From Struthio camelus (Eukaryota > Chordata > Aves > Struthioniformes > Struthionidae), in the NCBI RefSeq assembly GCF_040807025.1, contig NC_090943.1, positions 138,271,950 to 138,335,949 of the forward strand: a DNA stretch of 64,000 nucleotides. Direction: 5' to 3'. How positions within the stretch are numbered: position 1 is the first letter of the stretch; each line of letters begins with the position of its first letter. Below, one piece after another: positions 13,311-22,800 of the stretch. A program made the position numbers and the translations under genes. Under the pieces are notes generated by a model that had not been told where the DNA came from, searched no databases, and was given only the letters and a program-made list of their open reading frames with translations.

Positions 13311-13794
13311 CCCCCCCGCTTTGGGCCCGCAGGCGACGAGTGTTCAGCGATTGGTGGGATTTGTCTAGACCCCCCGCTCTCATTGGCCAGTTTCAACCGC
13401 TGACTATACAGCGGACCTGTTGGCAGCCTGCGGTGCAGCCCCGCCCTCCTTCTGGAACCTTCCGCGCGGCTGACAGGTGCGGCCCTCGGGGCCGGCGTTC
13501 GCCCTCCACCGCTGGTTTTAACTTACGGCAGCGGGAGATTTCCGCGGGCTAACAGGGTCACCGGAAGGACAGGCTGATTGGCACCTCATACCAGTTGTCC
13601 AATAAAACCCCCTCTCCTAACTTTTCCCCTAAACCTTCTATGACAGAGAGCAATGTAATATTTAAGATCACATAAAAAGGAGTTCATACAGGCTCTCGTG
13701 GCCTTAGCAAGGGGGAAAATATACCAGGGATCAAAGCAACCAAGGCAGTAGTAGTTAATACGCATCACTTCTTAACTTACACTTGTAGCAATCA

Positions 13795-13798
13795 ATAG
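13795..13798. repeat. Possible target site duplication, right copy (ATAG)
   Basis: This is the partner of the ATAG at 12525-12528, directly outside the CA that ends the LTR-like block. It has the same caveat: a 4-bp match on its own is weak. Confidence 0.35.
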
Positions 13799-16700
13799 AC
13801 GTAATGGTTTTAATACATCTTCAAAGGCGTTTGCTGTTGGCTCAGCAAACCAAAAACTGATTTGATTTCCTCCTTCCAGACTCCTTCAAAACGTGATTTA
13901 ACAGTCTGTTCAGGCTTGCCTTCTCAAAATGTGATGGGCATGTTTTTTTTTGTCTTTCTCAGCTTGGCTCAAAGCTGTTTTTAATCTTTTGATCTATCTC
14001 TGATCTGGATTTGTTAAACAAAACGATGAGCTAAGCTTGTGCCCAAGCAGGACGTGAAACCAATGCCAGGCACGAACAGTTAAGTGGAAGATACTGCAGT
14101 CTCTTTCTGTGTGCAACTCTTCAGCTTTTTCAGCAGCCAGCTGTGGAGAGAATTGCATGCAAGTTACATCTTCTGAGACACTCACACTGTGGGAGGTGTT
14201 GAACTTCCAGCACAGTCTGAAGCGTTCCCAGGATTCAGGAAAGAGAATAAACATACTGTTTTGTTTTCTTTTTTTTTTTTTTTAAAAGCCCTCTCAGATA
14301 TTAATCCAGCCAGGCAATATGTCCTTGGGGTAGCAGCAGCCCTATTTAGCAAGATATAAACTTCCCTTTTTCCTAAACATCCCGGGCATTATGGAATTTG
14401 CAACTTAAACAGCTGAGAGGATAGGAGCACATCTGAAGTATTTGAGGAACTGCATTGCATAGACAAGTAGGGTCATAACTTATGAAAACATTTGCAAAAC
14501 ACATTCCAGTGAGACAAAGTTAAACAGCGAGAGCATCTTTCCACATAAGAGAGGCATTGGGGAGCAGAATGGGTAATCACTGAAATCCACTGCCTGGACA
14601 CATTCTTCAAATGGTTGAAATCACTTTTGATAACTTTGGACTCCCCATCAATGACTTGTAGGGAAAATTCAACTGATATTGCAGTATGAGTGATGCTGGA
14701 GCTTACATAAGAATTTTTTCCTTCCTACGTCCCACTGTATTTTCAATCTGTACGCGATCATAGGCTGCCTTGCAGGATATATTTAGGTCAGAAAAAGACT
14801 AGTGTGTGATATGTTTTTTCCTGAAAATCTAGAATATAAATAGTACAGGTGGGAAAGATGAGCTCAGTTGTCCTCCAGTTTAATGGCAGTCTGAAAACTG
14901 GTTTGGCTGTCACCGTGGGAGTGATGTCATGTTGGCAGAGGTAAGCAGGAGGAGAGCCAGGGATTTCAACTTAATACACAGAGCTCTGAGACAGCTTCTC
15001 TGTGCCCCATCCAACATGCAATTAGTGCAGCTGCAGAGTCATGACTCCTTTCCCTCCCATCCCTGTTAGCTATTGCATTTTGAGGGACCACAACAGCAGA
15101 TTAGAAGGCCTCTGAAAAAGAGGCAGACTGGATAGGAAGCTTCCTCCCTTCCCCCTGCTTCCTTGGAAAACTGCACAGCTACATGCACTGAAGGTGCTTG
15201 CCCTCCACCTTTAAAGGCAAACATAATGTTAACGTAGTGACACTAGAGTGTGTTCCTGCTGATGAAGATGAAAATAAGTTCCCTCTGCAATGTATAAAAG
15301 GCAAAACAGATACGAAAACTTGTAAGTGGTCTTTAGCGAGCTGGAACAGCAAATCACCTCAGAAACCTGCAGGCATTATTCTGATGGTAATATGATTGTG
15401 TGGTAGATAGGTTTTATTCTGTTTGCCTTATGCCACATAAAGTTGTTTCGAATATTAAATAATAACCTACAGGATGTGTTAATACTTTATACTATTAAAC
15501 ATTTAACAATGCACAGAAAACCAATTGCCATGCTAACTGGAAAATCCCATATATTCCTCTATCACCTCTTTAAAACAACTTTGAATAATGCTTGCATATG
15601 ATAATGAGTAAAATCTGCACATAAGTCAATAAATACTGTAACTTTTTAAAAAATAGAGATCCTAACTCTGCATGTCTTCTTAAGACATGTAGATCTAGGA
15701 TTAGTTGTTCTTAAATTGGCATTCACTTTTGCAAGGCTGAGTGCTGATAAACATCATGTGCTATTGTATTAAGTGTAATAAATTTATTCTTTTTGTGGCT
15801 CCAAGGCTAAAAAGCTATTAGCCCAAACGAGCTATCAGGGTGATATGATAAAGGCCCAGTTGAATATTTTTACAGAATTTAATTAAATATGCATGTGCCA
15901 CTTGTTCTACAAAGAACGTAAAGGAAAATATGACTAATACGTAGAGCAAAGATTAGTTTACTTGTCAGTTCATGATCATGATATAGATGGAATTTCCTTT
16001 CATAAAAACAGCATGACAAAGAGTTCATGAATATTTTCATCAGTAGCTAATGTTTCCGTTCACTGAGGAGAGCTTTAAACCCACAAACAAGAAGGGCTGA
16101 CACATTTAAGATTCAAGGGAATGTCATCACAAAATGTAAACTGTCTGCAAGAAACTTGCAGCTTTGATAATTTTATCGCGTCAGAGACAAGTGTATCACA
16201 GCTGCAAAGTGCATCATAGCCTAGACGTGACCTATATTTAAAAAAAACAAATCTTTGACTAATGTACTGTTGTGTAATATTAGAAATCTGCTGTCCTGTA
16301 GCTGAGCACAGGTTTAGGTTCTGCTGAGAGCAATGAGAGCTTGTGAATGGAGGGCACTATTTTGTGTGTATTGTGTTATCATTTTAAGGTGAAACATGCA
16401 ACTTTTCCACTGCTGCAAGTGTGATAATATATTTTCAGAGGATGGCATAAGGATTTCATATAGATATACTGTCTCACATTTAGGATTGTTCATAAATGTT
16501 GCATGTTAAATTAGAGATCAGTAAGTAACACGCAGATGCAGTGTATATACGTTTTCAATAAGTCTAACTGTCATGAAAATCATTGGCTTTAATAGCTTAA
16601 AAACAATTATCTCCTAGAATAATGATAGTCCTCGTAAGTGAATCTAAATTAGTTAAATAAAATACGACTTTGAGTCACTGTGTAAATAATTTATGCACTG

Positions 16701-18249
16701 AGATGATTTAAAATAGCAGTATCAAGTATATGGAGGTAAATTATCTTCTGCAAGATGAAACGTGTGCATCACTTCAGTCATGCTTGTGTACCCTTCCCAG
16801 CCTTTCTGACTTTTCTTTTTGAAATTGGAAGGGATAGGCAAATGAAATTGGAAGGGGTAATATTACCCTAAATGGGAGTAATAAAAGACAGATCAACAGA
16901 AACTAACACATAGGAGAAAGTAGGCCTAATCGTAAATGAAGGTTAATAGGGAGGATGAAGTTAGAACAATACTCCTAAAAATGGATAGTTAGCAGAGTGG
17001 GTTAGAGAGGTAATGGGGAGGGGAAGACATCTTGCAAAATGTATTAAGGAAAAAGCCTTACAGCCTTCAAAACGTGGTAAAGAAATTAGAAAATCAGATA
17101 ATCTCTGTAAAGGGAAAAAATCCACAGCCTTCTAGAAATATTTTTATTTTCATTTGAGTGCTGCGACATCTTTTCCATATAAAGAGTTAGAAATTCAGGA
17201 TGTTGTTCTTATAGCTGTTGACTTAACTGAATAGGTAAGCATACAATTTTTTCACGTGCATGCTAGCACTAGTGGCAAACAGCAAAGTTCTGAGAAAATG
17301 AGTTATGGGATACAGATGTTTGCTTCTAAGGCACTCTTAAAAAATAGTTAACTACATTTCTATTGTTTACATTATTTTAGCCTCTCTGCTTAAGAGACAG
17401 CTGGCCTTTTGTTTGTGAACCACATAAGAAAAAATGCTTAATGTGCAGTGTGGTCCAAGAAACAATCAGGATGCATCTGGAGCAGGACAGTGAACAATAT
17501 TATTCAGTACCTGAAAGCAATGAGTATGTAGGTTTAGTACGATCCTGATGCTCTATGCTTAGGGTACATGCGGAGGTAGAATCTGTACTGCGTTACAGAG
17601 TGAATCCACAGTACTGGGTATGCAATGTGCGGGCAACTGTTGCATGGGCTGCCATATCCCTGGTCTCAACTGACTCCATGTCGTAGCAATTTGTCTAGGA
17701 TTTCTAGGTGTCCAGCATCCTATGTTGTTGCATATCAGGAAACACTGTTCGGTGGTCACTTCAAAAAATAGCGTCTCTCTCTAAGTAATAAGTAAGTTGT
17801 CCAATATTTTGCCATCAATAACTGTTATATAATTTTCCAGTGAGGATACATTTGCATAAAGAGCTGATTATTCTACTTGCCTGTAGAACTTGACGGTGTT
17901 TCCACAAAATGTGGTGAGAATAATCAAGATCCCAGAGGAAAAAAATAAAAAAAAAAGGGAGGTTAAGAGAAAGAGTGAGAAAATTGAAGCTTAGGCTGAA
18001 AGAAACTTCATGAGTTTCAGCAAGGAGATATGCAAAGCTCTGCTTGCACAGAGGTATAACCCCATACATCAGTACAGTCCTTGACCTGACTAGACGAATA
18101 GCAGCCATTCTATAAAGGGCTGTTATGGTGCCCACCAGGCTAAATGAGTCAACAGTGGGCTCTCATCACTTGTGAGATAAACGTCGTGCTGGTCTACCTG
18201 CAGAGAAGCATAGCCAGCGAGAATTTATCATTTGGCCGCTTGGCACTGA
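13799..18249. other. Anonymous AT-rich sequence
   Basis: No gene or repeat is recognised. A run of 15 T lies at 14269-14283. The part around 15.5-16.1 kb is rich in TAAT, ATGCAT and similar AT-rich binding-site-like words in a low-repeat setting, which is how conserved non-coding elements often look, but conservation cannot be judged from one sequence. A near-exact 16-bp unit (GAAATTGGAAGGGATA-like) occurs twice, at 16821 and 16844. Confidence 0.55.
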
Positions 18250-18832
18250 TAAGGCTGCCTTAATATGTCCTGTTTTGGGTTCCCTGGTTCAAGAAGGACC
18301 TTAGATTGAAAGATGGTCCTGCAGAGAGCTATCAAGATACACAGGGAACTGGAGGGCCTGATCTCTGGTGGAAGGCGGGGGGGATGTTAAGGGTGCTGGG
18401 TTTGTTTAGTCTAGTGAAGAGCAGACTGTGGCAGGGAGGCGAGGGGTTAATGGCAATGTACAGCTATGTGTGACAACCCTAAGGGGGAATGAATGGCAGC
18501 CTAGAACCACCTGAATTGGGGTAGCAAGCAGAGTAAAGCCAAACTGTCTTGGACAGTGAAAGGTGGTAAACCTAGATCCCTTGGTCTGATGATGAATCAC
18601 AGCTTGGGAAGTTCAGATTGGATGTTCATTGCTAGGAGGGTGGTGCAGAACTGGAGTAGGTTGCCCAGAGATGGTAGAATCACCATCCTTGGAAATTTTC
18701 AAGAGTCAGCTAGACAAAGCCATGGCTGACCTGATCTAATGCTGGAGATGGTCCCACTTCAAGTAGGTGGGGGAACTGGATGGCCTCCAGAGGTGGCTTC
18801 CAGGCAGCACTTCTATGATCCTATGAATTTGA
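18250..18832 (+). mobile_element. CR1 LINE fragment, older subfamily, plus orientation
   Basis: The segment carries the familiar 3' part of a CR1-type LINE in sense orientation. Decayed remains of the C-terminal reverse transcriptase frame are followed by the stretch encoding the 'LP..V..SP....F' motif around 18650-18720, then the 3' UTR words about a two-line 'gatggcctccagaggt' block. It ends at CTATGATCCTATGAATT, the short tandem 3' terminus typical of CR1. Many indels and stops are present, so it is not coding. It is 5'-truncated, as nearly all CR1 copies are; the left boundary is approximate. Confidence 0.75.
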
Positions 18833-21124
18833 CGAGCATTTGTACGTAGGGTTATAAAGTAGCCATGTTTCGAATGATAAAGCAAAGAGAAAAAATCAAG
18901 AGAAGACTTTATAAACCTCCTATTTCAGAACATGTCAGTCATCGTCTAGGAGAGAACCTGGTGAATCTTCATAAAATTATAGTTACATTTGCTTTTTCAG
19001 ACATCACTGTGTATCTGATGGACACTTCTCAATGTGAGAGTAAGTCTGCTGGCCTGGCTGTAAAGCTATGCTTGTGTCAGCTTCTAATATGTCCATGTTC
19101 AGCAGAACTTTCAAACTCTTCTTCAGAGCCATGTAACTTACAAGTTATACTGCAGGCACGTATAGGACAAATCAGTGCTCTCATTAAAAAAATAGACATG
19201 AATTACATTAAAATGGTATTAAAATTTCAGGAAAGGAAATATGTCCATCTAATGCATGAACAAAGCTAAATAGCTATGAAGAGAAATAACAATCATGAAT
19301 GGAATGGTATTCTCTGGCCACTTCCAGCATGGTTGCTAGGAGTCAGTTGGTGAAATCTACTTTCTCTGTTCCAGTTATGAAATATATTGTTGCTTAAATG
19401 GTGGAATATGTTAGTGAGCGGCAAAGCTCAAAACCAGATCATGAAAGAATAGAGTAGAATTACAATAATATAATTAGTATACATTAATACATCATATATT
19501 AATATCATGTTCCAAGTCAAATAAAGTAAGAAGCCTAGTTTAAGGTGATTGTAGTGTAATTAATTACGTATGTAAAATGGCAGCTGGAGAGCAAAAAGCT
19601 TTCATTTTTTATGAAAAAAGAAATATACTGCCTTTTTCCCTTTTGAGCAGCAAGAATGATCCAAGTCTGTTTCGGTTCTGTCTGCTGGGTGCATACATTG
19701 AAAATTATTTAGGGAATCTATGTTGTTGCAGCACCTACTGAGAAAACGAAGAAAGTAGCTCTAACTGCTTTTTCTGCACTCACTAGCTAAACATGCAGAC
19801 TATTTTCTTGCTTGAGCAACAACATCTATTATTCTGGAAAAACAGAAGTGTGAAGAAAGCTAGCAATGGGGAAATATTAAAAAGGCAAAGACGAGCCTTC
19901 AGCAGCTCCCGAGGCAGCAATGAAATTAGGAGACAAAACAGATGCAATACCTGTTTACAAGCAAGGGGTGAAGAAGAAGAAAAAAAGATAAAATGTAAGT
20001 TATTTAATCTGGAACAATAAAGAAAAGCTCCAGGAAGAAAAGTCCCGTGAAGTTATTATGTGAGCCTGTTCTTGCTTTTGTTCTCTTTAATCACATTCCT
20101 TATCTATAACAGAGCTGATGACTTAGGAGTTTCCCAGGAATCCTTTCATAGTTCTGGATGCTGATTTACACTGAATCTCATAGGTTTGCTATCAAGGGGA
20201 CGCTGGATTAGTTGGACAATAGCTGGGTATAATTCTTAGCCATGTTGTAACAACATGTGAGATGAAAGTCTGACTCCAGGAGATCAAATAGGAGTTTTTT
20301 TATTTGATATTAGGACTTTGTCCTGTCTTTTCATTTTTTTCACAGCTTGATCAGAGTAGAGAAAAAAAGAAAAAAAGTACTGGTATGCTGGCTGTTTTGT
20401 AGTGGCAGTAGAACTGAGAGTTTCCAGCCTTTGTAAATTTGTGATCATTTTTTTTCAAGCCTCAAACCATGTAATTAAGTGTTTTAGGTTTATGTATATG
20501 TATAAACTGGGAAGAAGAGCTTAACTTAATTCTAATTTCAGAAGATTAATAGATTCAGAGGTTTTTTTTTTTTTTTTTAATTTTCATGTTTTTAAGCCAC
20601 CTGTGATGTGTTGAGGTCTGACCTGTAGATCTGGAAAATTTTGAATAGTCAGTCTTGGATCTCTGAATAGGTTTCTCAAAGCCTGATGTATTTCAAGCCA
20701 AGCTTCTTGACGCTCTAAAACTTGGGTAGAGATCTTTGCCCTTTCCCTCCAAGTCCCCCATGGAAGAAAAAGTAGAGTTGAGAAACCCTGGTTAAAGAGA
20801 AAAATGTACTTCAGAAAATATAGCTGAACTTCTAAAGCATTTGGCTCAGTTCCGTGTTTTTCTTGAATATGTTTGCTTCTCCCTTTGCACTTTTCAAAAT
20901 TACAAAAATCAGGTGATATTTTGATAGCGTTTTCTTCTTTGGGAAGAAAGATTCATTTCCTGACCCTCACATGATGCAACACTCCTCTGTTGTTCCTGTT
21001 GCCCTAAAGAACTGTCGTGCTCTCAAGCTTGCAAGCTAAGAGGGATGCAGGCAGTGTGCAAAAATTGCTTCAGTTCTAGACACCTTTAAAGGGGTTAACA
21101 GAAAAGACAAAAGTAGAACTGAGC
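18833..21124. other. Anonymous sequence between CR1 copies
   Basis: No gene is supported. A 134-codon open frame (18865-19269, +) begins just after the CR1 end but resembles no family I know and lacks splice or promoter signals. A run of 17 T lies at 20562-20578. Confidence 0.55.
20562..20578. repeat. Poly(T) run of 17
   Basis: This is an uninterrupted run of 17 thymines in AT-rich sequence, with no recognisable retroposon body attached on either side. Confidence 0.85.
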
Positions 21125-21320
21125 AGGCACATAGAAAATGCCATCGTGGATTAGATCCAAAAAACATCTAATCCCATGCCCTGTCTCCAACAATGATTAG
21201 TGTCATATACTTTAGACAAAATGGGATTATCTGGCCTTTGCTCCTCCACAGAATTCACAAGCTTATTCTGAGTTGTAATCATCTGAAATTGGCCTAAATC
21301 CTGAAGCTTGTGGTTTAATG
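21125..21320. mobile_element. Old CR1/L3-like LINE fragment (tentative)
   Basis: The words here (GGATTAGATCC, then a 'catctaatcccatgccctgtctcc' type block followed by CAACAATGATTAGTGTCA) resemble the '...gtccatctagcccagtatcctgtctcc..cagtggc' segment widespread in amniote CR1/L3-like LINE copies. It is heavily diverged and both ends and the orientation are uncertain. It lies directly beside a younger CR1 copy. Confidence 0.35.
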
Positions 21321-21456
21321 TCTTTACATTTAATCAGTTATAACAAATTACGATGCTGTGGATGTTTGCTTTCACAGAATCACACACAGAATGGTTGAGG
21401 TTGGAAGGGACCTCTGGAGATCATCTAGTCCAACCTCCCTGCTCAAGCAGGGTCAC

Positions 21457-21713
21457 CTAGAGCATATTGTCCAGGATCACATCCAGACGGGTTTTGAATA
21501 GCTCCAGCGAAGGAGACTCCACCACCTCTCTGGGCAACCTCTTCCAATGCTCTGTCACCCTCACAGTGAAGAAGTTTTTTCTCAGGTCCAGATGGAACTT
21601 CCTGTGGTTCAGTTTCTGCCCATTACCTCTTGTCCTGTTGCTGGGCACCATGGAGAAGAGGCTGGCCCCATCCTCTTGACACTCCCCCTTCAGATACTTG
21701 TACACTTGTTTAT
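21457..21713 (-). pseudogene. CR1 ORF2 C-terminal segment, frameshifted
   Basis: This is the last segment of the CR1 polyprotein, displaced into a different frame from the reverse transcriptase block upstream. It reads [20 protein letters not shown], then the [19 protein letters not shown] motif that closes CR1 ORF2, and ends close to the element's 3' UTR. The shift falls near 21710, where the sequence around the 'GDLIN' codons differs by an indel from the usual CR1 reading. Confidence 0.8.
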
Positions 21714-21798
21714 GAGATCGCCTCTCAGTCTTCTCTTCTGCAGGCTGAACAGGCCCAGCTCTTGCAGTCTTTCTTCATAGGAGAGGTGCTCCAGCCCT

Positions 21799-22695
21799 CT
21801 AATCATCTTGGTAGCCTCCGCTGGACTCTCTCCAGGAGTGCCATGTCTCTCTCTTGTAGTGGGGAGCCCAGAACTGGACACAGGACTCCAGGTGAGGCCT
21901 CCCCAGGGCTGAGGAGAGGGGCAGGATCACCTCCCTCCACCTGCTGGCAACACTCTGCCTAATGCACCCCGGGAGACCATTGGCCTTCTTGGCCACAAGG
22001 GCACATTGCTGGCTCATGTTTAACTTGTTGTCCACCAGCACTCCCAGGTCCTTCTCGGCAGAGCTACTTTCCAGCAGGTCAACCCCCAGCCTGTACTGGG
22101 GCATGGGTTTATTCCTCCCTAGGTGCAGGACCCCGCACTTGCCTTTGTTGAACTTCAGGAGGTTCCTCTCCGCCCAGCTCTCCAGCCTGTCCAGGTCCCT
22201 CTGAATGGCAGCACAGTCTTCTGGTGTGTCAGCCACTCCCCCCAGTTTAGTATCATCAGCAAACTTGCTGAGGGCGTACTCTGTCCCTTCCTCCAGGTCA
22301 TTGATGAATACATTGAACAAGACTGGACCCAGGACTGACCCCTGGGGGACACCGCTAGCTACAGGCCTCCAACTTGACTCTGCGCCATTCACCACAACCC
22401 TCTGAGCTCGGCCATCCAGCCAGTTCTCAAGCCACCTCACTGTCCACTCGTCTAGCCCACACTTCCTGAGTTTACCTAGGAGGATGTGATGGGAGACAGT
22501 GTCACAAGCCTTGCTGAAGTCCAGGGAGACGACATCCACTGCTCTGCCCTCATCTACCCAGCCAGTCATTCCATCACAGAAGGCTACCAGATTGGTCAAG
22601 CATGATTTCCCTTTGGTAAATCCATGCTGACTACTCCGGATCACCTTCTGGTCCTCCAGATGCTTAGTGATGACCTCCAGGAGGAGCTGTTCTTG
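21799..22695 (-). pseudogene. CR1 ORF2 reverse transcriptase remnant
   Basis: This is the central to C-terminal reverse transcriptase region of a CR1 non-LTR retrotransposon, which in an intact element copies its own RNA at a nicked target. On the minus strand the frame is open from about 22695 ([16 protein letters not shown]) past an internal Met at 22644. It shows [13 protein letters not shown], the [12 protein letters not shown] block with its catalytic Asp, [20 protein letters not shown], and FADDTKL, the family's version of the YADD active site. The N-terminal endonuclease and first reverse transcriptase blocks are missing through 5' truncation. After about 21800 the frame is lost; the C-terminal part ending in [20 protein letters not shown] continues in another frame at 21457-21710. 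It cannot make a working protein. Confidence 0.88.
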
Positions 22696-22800
22696 GCATC
22701 CACAGAAGCGTCCACTCTCTTCTGAAACTTTACAGATTTCTTCACCTCCACAGCCTTTCGTGGCAGTTTGTCATCCACAGTTTAATTGCACATTGGGTGA
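22696..22800 (-). mobile_element. Older CR1-like LINE fragment, minus orientation
   Basis: Directly upstream (in minus sense) of the younger CR1 lies a stretch whose minus strand reads '...caattaaactgtgg..gac aaactgccacgaaaggctgtggaggtgaag'. This is a decayed version of the conserved C-terminal DNA of older CR1-like elements ('gtggaactcattgccacaggatgttgtgg'). One frame gives [20 protein letters not shown], matching the LPxxVVxxxSxxxFKxRLD pattern. The younger copy therefore seems to have landed in or beside an older one. Confidence 0.5.

Larger units (their letters stand above)
12529..13794 (-). mobile_element. Probable solo LTR of an endogenous retrovirus, minus orientation
   Basis: This block of about 1.27 kb is far richer in G+C and CpG than its surroundings, especially at 12.77-13.57 kb. 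Read on the minus strand it has the layout of an LTR. Inverted CCAAT boxes lie at 13577-13581, 13382-13386 and 13350-13354; a TATA box lies at 13303-13310; a GC-rich transcribed part follows; then comes an AT-rich part with an AATAAA signal at 12586-12591 and a short U5-like tail ending in CA. The ends are TG and CA with a possible ATAG duplication outside them. No gag, pol or env frame adjoins it, so a solo LTR is the simplest reading. The oddity is the implied R region of about 700 nt, long for a retrovirus. A stand-alone non-coding RNA gene or promoter is the main alternative. Confidence 0.5.
21373..22695 (-). mobile_element. CR1 LINE, 5'-truncated, minus orientation
   Basis: The plus strand begins with the reverse complement of the CR1 3' end: CACAGAATCA-type repeats, then 'gttggaagggacctctggagatcatctagtccaacc' type sequence. 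Going right it continues through the C-terminal and central part of the reverse transcriptase frame and stops near 22695, so roughly the last 1.3 kb of the element is kept. Base quality of the frame is high for a CR1 fossil, which makes this one of the younger copies in the window. It belongs to the same family, and has the same orientation, as the copy at 30588-31365. Confidence 0.9.

Noticed and set aside
12959..13552. 197-codon plus-strand open frame in the GC-rich block
   Set aside because: It is antisense to the LTR-like element and promoter motifs, and its composition is explained by GC richness.
18865..19269. 134-codon plus-strand open frame after the CR1 copy
   Set aside because: It is the longest frame outside repeats and the island, but has no family resemblance, splice signals or promoter, and is within what chance yields in 64 kb.
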